From Streptomyces gardneri (GTDB lineage: Bacteria > Actinomycetota > Actinomycetes > Streptomycetales > Streptomycetaceae), in the NCBI RefSeq assembly GCF_006539185.1, contig NZ_BJMN01000006.1, forward strand, positions 124,001-188,000: 64,000 nucleotides of DNA. Reading direction: 5' to 3'. The notes under the pieces are model-generated. The model saw only the letters and a list, made by a program, of their open reading frames with translations, was not told the origin of the DNA and did not search any database. The position numbers were made by a program, and so were the translations under genes. This document shows, one piece after another, positions 58,892 through 64,000 of this stretch (within the stretch, counting starts at the first letter, position 1; every line of letters starts with the position of its first letter).

Positions 58892-60399
58892 CACGGGTTC
58901 CTCGGGGACGGTTCGATTCGGGCGGCGGCCGCGTCCCAGGCGGCGCGGCCGGCGGGATCCTTCCGCGGTACGTAGTGTCGCAGGGGCTGCGTCGCCGAGA
59001 CGAGCCGACGCGTCGAGGGCAGGTCGCCGACGAGCCCGGCCGCCCGCGCCTGCACGAGGACGTTGCCGAGGGCCGTGGCCTCGACCGGACCGGCGACCAC
59101 CGGCAGCCCGGTGGCGTCCGCCGTCAGCCGGCACAGCAGCTCGTTGCGTGCCCCGCCGCCCACGAGATGGATCCGCGTGATGTCCCGGCCGGCCAGCTCG
59201 GCGGCCTGCCGCAGCGTCCGCCGGTGGGCCAGCGCCAGGCTCTCCAGGACGCAGCGGACCACCGCCCCGGGGGTCTCGGGTGCGCGCTGCCCGGTCCCGC
59301 GGCAGTGGGCCCGTATCCGCGCCGGCATGTCGCCCGGGGCCAGGAACTCCGGTGCGTCCGGGTCGACGAGCGCCGCGAACGGCTCGGCCCGGGCCGCCAG
59401 CGAGAGCAGCTCCGGCAGGTCGGCCACCGGGCCCCGCCCCTGCGCCGCCCACGACCTGCGGCACTCCTCCAGGAGCCACAGGCCCATGATGTTCCGCAGG
59501 AAGCGGATGGTGCCGTCGACTCCGCGCTCGTTGGTGAAGTCGGCCGCCCGGGACGCCTCGGTGAGCACCGGGGCGTCCAGCTCCAGACCCGCCAGTGACC
59601 AGGTGCCGCAGGACAGATAGGCGAAGTCCTGGGCGGTGGCCGGGACGGCGACCACGGCCGAAGCGGTGTCGTGCGAGGCGACCGTCGTCACCGGGGTCCT
59701 GGCGTCGAGCCCGGTGAACTCGGCGACGTGCGGCAGGAGTTCACCCGCCGGATCGCCGGGCGCGCGGAGCGGCGGCAGCAGCCCGGGATCCACCCCGAGC
59801 CGGTCGAGCACGTCCTTCGACCAGCTGCCCGCGCGGGCGTCGAAGAGGCCCGTCGTGGAGGCGTTGGTCTCCTCGGCTCCGACCGTCCCCGTCAGCCAGT
59901 GGACCATCAGGTCCGGCATGAGCAACAGCGTGCGCGCCGCTTCCAGTTGGGCGCTCCCGGCGGCCGCGGCGAGCTGGAAGACGGTGTTGAACGGCAGGTA
60001 CTGGAGGCCGGTGACCCGGTACATCTCCGCCCGGCCGACCCGCGCCCACACGGCCTCGGCGGCGCCGTCGGTACGCGGGTCGCGGTAGTGGAACGGAGCG
60101 CCGAGGAGGGCGCCGTCCGCGTCGAGGAGGCCGTAGTCCACGCCCCAGGTGTCGACGCCGACCGAGGCGACCCCGCCGGCGCGGGCGGCCGCGCGCAGCC
60201 CGTCCAGAACGCCCCGGTAGAGGCCGAGGACGTCCCAGCGCAGCCCGTCCGGCAGCCGGACCGGGGTGTTGGGGAAGCGGTGTGCCTCGGTGAGGTCGAG
60301 GATCCCGGGTCCGACGCGGCCGAGCATCACCCGCCCGCTGGTGGCCCCGAGATCCACCGCCGCGAAGACGTCCCGGGGCCCCTTCGCCGACCCGTTCAC
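58891..60399 (-). CDS. rhaB: Rhamnulokinase
   Basis: A 502-aa FGGY-family kinase phosphorylating L-rhamnulose at O-1. AAVDLGATSGRVMLGRV is the N-terminal phosphate-binding motif; VGVDTWGVDYGLLD and ETNASTTGLFDARAGSWS follow; ASHDTASAVVAVP carries the catalytic Asp, and IHLVGGGARNELLCRLTADA the adenosine motif. GTG 60399 overlaps the aldolase/dehydrogenase stop. It sits between the aldolase gene and lutABC. Confidence 0.95.
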   Translation of the reverse strand: MNGSAKGPRDVFAAVDLGATSGRVMLGRVGPGILDLTEAHRFPNTPVRLPDGLRWDVLGLYRGVLDGLRAAARAGGVASVGVDTWGVDYGLLDADGALLGAPFHYRDPRTDGAAEAVWARVGRAEMYRVTGLQYLPFNTVFQLAAAAGSAQLEAARTLLLMPDLMVHWLTGTVGAEETNASTTGLFDARAGSWSKDVLDRLGVDPGLLPPLRAPGDPAGELLPHVAEFTGLDARTPVTTVASHDTASAVVAVPATAQDFAYLSCGTWSLAGLELDAPVLTEASRAADFTNERGVDGTIRFLRNIMGLWLLEECRRSWAAQGRGPVADLPELLSLAARAEPFAALVDPDAPEFLAPGDMPARIRAHCRGTGQRAPETPGAVVRCVLESLALAHRRTLRQAAELAGRDITRIHLVGGGARNELLCRLTADATGLPVVAGPVEATALGNVLVQARAAGLVGDLPSTRRLVSATQPLRHYVPRKDPAGRAAWDAAAARIEPSPRNP

Positions 60400-62441
60400 C
60401 GGAGGAAGGCGGCGGCCACGCCCGCGTCCACCGGGACGTGGAGACCGGTCGTGTGGCCGAGGTCGCCACCGGTGAGCGCGAAGACCGCGTTGGCGACGTG
60501 CTCGGGCAGCACCTCCCGCTTCAGCAGCGTCCGCTGGGCGTAGAAGGCGCCCAGCTCCTCCTCCGCGATGCCGTACGTGGCGGCCCGCTGGGCGCCCCAG
60601 CCGCCGGCGAAGATGCCCGAACCGCGCACCACGCCGTCCGGGTTGACGCCGTTGACCCGGATGCCGTGCTCACCCAACTCGGCTGCCAGGAGCCGCACTT
60701 GATGGGCCTGGTCGGCCTTCGTGGCGGAGTAGGCGATGTTGTTCGGTCCGGCGAACACCGCGTTCTTGGAGGCGATGTAGACGATGTCGCCGCCCAGCCC
60801 CTGGGCCGTCATCACCCGCGCGGCCTCCCGGGAGACGAGGAACGAGCCCCGCGCCATGATGGCGTGCTGGACGTCCCAGTCCTGTGCCGTCGTCTCCAGG
60901 AGCGGCTTGGAGATGGAGATGCCCGCGTTGTTGACGACCAGGTCCACCCCGCCGAAAGCGAGCAGCGCCGACCGGAAGGCGGCCCCGATCCGCTCCTCCG
61001 ACGTGACGTCCACGGCGACCGCCACCGCCTTGTCCGGACCGCCCAACTCCTCGGCGACGGCAGCCGCGTTGGCGGCATCGAGGTCGGCGACCACCACACA
61101 CGCGCCCTCCGCGACGAGCCGGTGCGCGATGGCCCGGCCGATGCCGCTGCCCGCGCCCGTCACGAGCGCCACCCGGGTCGCGAGCGGCTTCGGCGGCGGC
61201 ATCCGCCGCAGCTTGGCCTCCTCCAACTCCCAGTACTCGATGCGGAACTTCTCCGACTCCTCGATCGGCGCGTACGCGGAGACCGACTCGGCCCCGCGCA
61301 TCACGTTGATCGCGTTGACGTAGAACTCGCCCGCCACCCGCGCCGTCTGCTTGTCGCGGCCGAAGGAGAACATGCCCACGCCCGGGACGAGGACGATCGC
61401 CGGGTCCGCGCCCCGCATCGCGGGGGAGTCCCCGCTGGCGTGCCGCGCGTAGTACGCCGCGTACTCCTCGCGGTACGCGGTGTGCAGCTCCCGCAGCCGC
61501 TCGACCGCCCGGTCGAGGGGCGCGTCGGCCGGCAGGTCGAGGACGAGCGGTCGGACCTTCGTCCGCAGGAAGTGGTCGGGGCAGGACGTGCCGAGGGCGG
61601 CGAGGCGCGGGTGCTCGGCGCGGGCGAGGAAGTCGAGCACCGCGTCGGAGTCCGTGAAGTGGCCGACCTGCGGATGGTCCTGGGACGCGAGCCCCCGGAC
61701 GTACGGGGCGAGCGCCGCGGCCCGCTCCCGGCGCTCGGCCCCGGACAGCGGCGCGTACCCCTCGACGACCGGGCCGAAGGGCTCCGGGCGGCCCCGCTCG
61801 ACGAGGAACGCCTCGGCGGTGCGGATGATGTGCAGTGCGTTGCCCTCGCACTCCTCGGAGGTCTCGCCCCAGGCGGTGATGCCGTGGCCGCCGAGGACGA
61901 CGCCGATCGCCGCCGGGTGGGCAGCCTTCACCGCGGCGATGTCCAGGCCCAGCTGGAAACCGGGGCGCCGCCACGGCACCCACACCACCGTGTCGCCGAA
62001 GCATTCGGCGGTCAGCTTCTCCCCGTCGGCGGCGCAGGCGAGCGCGATCCCCGCGTCCGGGTGGAGGTGGTCGACGTGGGCCGCGGGCACCAGGCCGTGC
62101 ATCGCGGTGTCGATGGACGGGGCCGCGCCCCCCTTCCCGTACAGGCAGTGGTCGAAGGCGGCGACCATCTCGTCCTCGCGTCCGACGCCCGGGTAGACGT
62201 CGACGAGCGCGCGCAGCCGGTCGAGGCGCAGCACCGCGAGCCCGTCCTCGGTGAGCGTGCCCAGGTCGCCGCCGGAGCCCTTGACCCACATGAGCTCGGT
62301 CGGGCGGCCGGTCACGGGATCGGTGACGGAGCCCTTCGCGGAGGCGTTGCCGCCGGCGTAGTTGGTGGTGCGGGGGTCGGAGCCGAGCCGGTGCGCGCGT
62401 CCGAGGAGAGAGGTGACGACGAGGGGTGTGGCCGGGGTCAT
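60396..62441 (-). CDS. rhaEW: Bifunctional rhamnulose-1-phosphate aldolase / short-chain dehydrogenase
   Basis: A 681-aa fusion. Residues 1-400 are a class II aldolase (WVKGSGGDLGTLTEDGLAVL, HVDHLHPDAGIALA and VVLGGHGITAWGET with metal His); residues 425-681 are an SDR (TGAGSGIGRA, NNAGIS, YSATKADQAHQVRLLAAELG). It would split L-rhamnulose-1-phosphate into DHAP and L-lactaldehyde, and the SDR half is thought to oxidise the aldehyde to lactate. AAGGAAG precedes the ATG. The first gene after rhaI in the operon, 43 bp away. Confidence 0.94.
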   Translation of the reverse strand: MTPATPLVVTSLLGRAHRLGSDPRTTNYAGGNASAKGSVTDPVTGRPTELMWVKGSGGDLGTLTEDGLAVLRLDRLRALVDVYPGVGREDEMVAAFDHCLYGKGGAAPSIDTAMHGLVPAAHVDHLHPDAGIALACAADGEKLTAECFGDTVVWVPWRRPGFQLGLDIAAVKAAHPAAIGVVLGGHGITAWGETSEECEGNALHIIRTAEAFLVERGRPEPFGPVVEGYAPLSGAERRERAAALAPYVRGLASQDHPQVGHFTDSDAVLDFLARAEHPRLAALGTSCPDHFLRTKVRPLVLDLPADAPLDRAVERLRELHTAYREEYAAYYARHASGDSPAMRGADPAIVLVPGVGMFSFGRDKQTARVAGEFYVNAINVMRGAESVSAYAPIEESEKFRIEYWELEEAKLRRMPPPKPLATRVALVTGAGSGIGRAIAHRLVAEGACVVVADLDAANAAAVAEELGGPDKAVAVAVDVTSEERIGAAFRSALLAFGGVDLVVNNAGISISKPLLETTAQDWDVQHAIMARGSFLVSREAARVMTAQGLGGDIVYIASKNAVFAGPNNIAYSATKADQAHQVRLLAAELGEHGIRVNGVNPDGVVRGSGIFAGGWGAQRAATYGIAEEELGAFYAQRTLLKREVLPEHVANAVFALTGGDLGHTTGLHVPVDAGVAAAFLR

Positions 62442-62484
62442 GTGGTCTTCCTTCGGGCGGGAGGTGAACGGTCAACGAGGGGGG

Positions 62485-63651
62485 CTACGCGCCCCAGCCG
62501 GCCTGGTCCCCGCCGACGCGCTCGGCGGCGATCCGCTCCTGCCGTCCGGAGCGGAGATAGGCGGCGACCGGGTCCGGGTCGAGGCCCCGCTCCTCGCGCA
62601 GCGCGCGCAGCAGGGGCCGTACGTCGGTGTCGTAGGCGTCCATCAGGACGGCGTTGGCGGCGAGCACGTCCCCGTCCCGCTGGGCGGCGGCGAGGGCGTC
62701 GGCGTCGACGAGCAGCGCCTTGGCGGTGGCCTCCTGGACGTTGGCCACGGAGCGGATCACCGCGGGCACCTTCGCCTCGATGTTGTGGCACTGGTCGAGC
62801 ATGAAGGCGACGTCCGCCGCCGGGGCGAGGCCGCCGTTGCGGACGACCTCGTGCATGATCCGGAAGAGCTGGAAGGGGTCGGCGGCGCCGGCCATCAGGT
62901 CGTCGTCCGCGTAGAAGCGCGAGTTGAAGTCGAATCCGCCGAGCCTCCCCTCCCGCAGCAGCAGGGCGACGATGAACTCGATGTTGGTGCCCGGCGCGTG
63001 GTGCCCGGTGTCGACGACGACCTGCGCCCTGGGGCCCAGCCTGAGGCAGTGCGTGTAGGCGGTGCCCCAGTCCGGCACGTCGGTCGTGTAGAAGGCCGGC
63101 TCGAAGAACTTGTACTCCAGGAGCATCCGCTGCCCCTCGCCGAGCCGCTCGTACACCTCCGCGAGGCACTCCGCGAGCCGTTCCTGCCGGGCGGTGACGT
63201 CGTCCTGGCCGGGGTAGTTCGTGCCGTCGGCGAACCACAGCTTCAGATCGGCCGAGCCGGTCGCGTCCATGATGTCGACGCAGTCGAGCAGGTGGTCCAC
63301 GGCCCGGCGGCGCACGGCGGCGTCCGGGTGGCAGACGCTGCCGAGCCTGTACGCGTCGTCCTGGAAGGTGTTGGAGTTGATCGCGCCCAGTTCGAGCCCG
63401 CGCTCCTTCGCGTACGAGGCGAGGGCCGCGTAGTCGTCGACCCGGTCCCACGGGATGTGCAGCGACACCTTCGGGGCGACGCCCGTGAAGGCGTGGACCT
63501 GAGCCGCGTCGTCGAGCTTCTCGTACGGGGTGCGGGGCACGCCCGGCTGCGCGAAGACCTTGAACCGGGTCCCGGAGTTGCCGTAGCCCCAGGAGGGCGT
63601 TTCGATCCGCTGGGCGGCGAGTGCGGCCTTCACGGCGGCGATGTCGGGCAT
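62485..63651 (-). CDS. rhaI: L-rhamnose isomerase
   Basis: A 388-aa xylose-isomerase-like TIM barrel of the RhaI type. Motifs include VSLHIPWDRVDDYAALASYA, LELGAINSNTFQDDAYRLGS, LLEYKFFEPAFYTTD (metal Glu), VVVDTGHHAPGTNIEFIVAL (Asp-x-x-His) and FDFNSRFYADDDLMAGA (Asp-x-Asp). The ATG at 63651 is chosen since GAGGTGG lies five bases upstream; a GTG two codons earlier would overlap that site. It heads the minus-strand rhamnose operon. Confidence 0.95.
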   Translation of the reverse strand: MPDIAAVKAALAAQRIETPSWGYGNSGTRFKVFAQPGVPRTPYEKLDDAAQVHAFTGVAPKVSLHIPWDRVDDYAALASYAKERGLELGAINSNTFQDDAYRLGSVCHPDAAVRRRAVDHLLDCVDIMDATGSADLKLWFADGTNYPGQDDVTARQERLAECLAEVYERLGEGQRMLLEYKFFEPAFYTTDVPDWGTAYTHCLRLGPRAQVVVDTGHHAPGTNIEFIVALLLREGRLGGFDFNSRFYADDDLMAGAADPFQLFRIMHEVVRNGGLAPAADVAFMLDQCHNIEAKVPAVIRSVANVQEATAKALLVDADALAAAQRDGDVLAANAVLMDAYDTDVRPLLRALREERGLDPDPVAAYLRSGRQERIAAERVGGDQAGWGA

Positions 63652-63679
63652 GTCCACCTCAGAGTGCTCGTAGCCATGA

Positions 63680-63695
63680 AATGAATCGATTCATT
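63680..63695. promoter_or_regulatory. Perfect palindrome, candidate rhamnose repressor operator
   Basis: AATGAATCGATTCATT is a perfect 16-base palindrome with the central CG of LacI-family operators, 29 bases upstream of rhaI. The regulator is not encoded in the window. Confidence 0.8.
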
Positions 63696-63783
63696 ATGTG
63701 GGGGAAGCTAGCCAGCGCCCGGGGTGTCGTCAAGACTCTTGACCGAAGGAACGATCACGTCCTAGCGTCGCGACCCAGAGAAA

Positions 63784-63795
63784 TGAAACATTTCA
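63784..63795. promoter_or_regulatory. Second operator-like site, proximal to rhaM
   Basis: TGAAACATTTCA, within AAATGAAACATTTCAG, is a LacI-style inverted repeat 22 bases before rhaM. Together with 63680-63695 it would allow coordinate control of both directions. Confidence 0.6.
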
Positions 63796-63817
63796 GTCGA
63801 CGGAGCGGAGGGCGAAC

Positions 63818-64000
63818 ATGCAGCGGGTCTGCTTCCTGCTGAAGGTCCGGGCCGAGCGGGTGGACGAGTACCGCGCACGCCACGAACACGTCTGGGCCGA
63901 CATGCTCACGGCGCTCTCCGCCGCCGGCTGGCACAACTACTCCCTCTTCCTGCGCGAGGACGGGCTGCTCGTCGGCTACCTGGAGACCCCGGACTTCGAC
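63818..64000 (+). CDS. rhaM: L-rhamnose mutarotase (5' part only)
   Basis: The first 61 residues are present; the gene runs off the window. The sequence QRVCFLLKVRAERVDEYRAR followed by HEHVWADMLTALSAAGWHNY and SLFLREDGLLVGYLE is the dimeric alpha-beta barrel start of RhaM, which interconverts rhamnose anomers; the His of RHEHVW is in the expected active-site position. GGAGGG precedes the ATG. It is divergent from rhaI and probably starts a rhamnose transport operon. Confidence 0.93.
   Translation, partial: MQRVCFLLKVRAERVDEYRARHEHVWADMLTALSAAGWHNYSLFLREDGLLVGYLETPDFD

Overview
The window looks like a chromosome segment of a Streptomyces-type actinomycete. GC is very high, with third-position G/C bias in every convincing gene. 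Start and stop codons overlap again and again (ATGA or GTGA). There are three carbohydrate ABC importers, none with a local ATPase (the Streptomyces arrangement, in which a shared MsiK-type ATPase serves many importers), and there is a CmlR/Cmx-type chloramphenicol exporter. Almost everything serves plant cell-wall sugar use, especially the neutral side chains and rhamnose of rhamnogalacturonan I (pectin) and probably xyloglucan.

Region 1 (1-11.3 kb, minus strand) is one tightly coupled operon read from a FadR-type GntR regulator: DHDPS-family aldolase/dehydratase, IlvD/Edd sugar-acid dehydratase, two permeases, Gfo/Idh/MocA oxidoreductase, PmoA-like protein, GH43 glycosidase, substrate-binding lipoprotein, and an SGNH esterase cut by the window edge. 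A divergent GH31 alpha-xylosidase (11.5-13.8 kb) follows. Region 2 (13.8-18.4 kb) is unrelated: VOC protein, a small Cys/His protein, the MFS exporter, a lipase-like hydrolase and two short gene relics.

Region 3 (18.4-31.3 kb) is a self-contained locus: GH3 enzyme (minus) divergent from a lipoprotein-permease-permease-GH42-GH95 operon, then a convergent LacI regulator. Near-identical palindromes built on TCGAAGCGCTTCGA lie in front of the GH3 gene, the importer operon and the lacI side, and a weaker copy lies in front of the region 1 permeases. Region 4 (31.3-35.7 kb) holds a U32-like TIM-barrel protein, a zinc alcohol dehydrogenase, an enolase-superfamily sugar-acid dehydratase and a divergent IclR regulator. 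Region 5 (35.8-41.9 kb) is a ROK regulator divergent from an operon encoding a complete De Ley-Doudoroff D-galactose/galactonate route: SMP-30 lactonase, KDPGal aldolase, PfkB kinase, SDR and DgoD.

Region 6 (41.9-46.3 kb) has zapE and a large secreted metalloprotease. Region 7 (46.3-56.0 kb) is a galactan-use locus: secreted GH53 galactanase and GH42 beta-galactosidase (minus), divergent from a binding protein, two permeases and a LacI regulator, with a TnpB element inserted between the binding-protein and permease genes. Region 8 (56.0-64.0 kb) is an L-rhamnose operon, rhaI-aldolase/dehydrogenase-rhaB-lutABC (minus), divergent from rhaM, which runs off the window; it would carry rhamnose through lactaldehyde and lactate to pyruvate.

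Two features stand out beyond the catalogue. One is the TnpB element, whose predicted guide would be the 3' end of the very transporter gene it follows. The other is a recurring pattern of short tandem repeats that begin at, and copy, the last codons and stop codon of a gene (2.2, 10.5, 32.4 and 38.1 kb, plus a C-terminal coding repeat at 31.2 kb).
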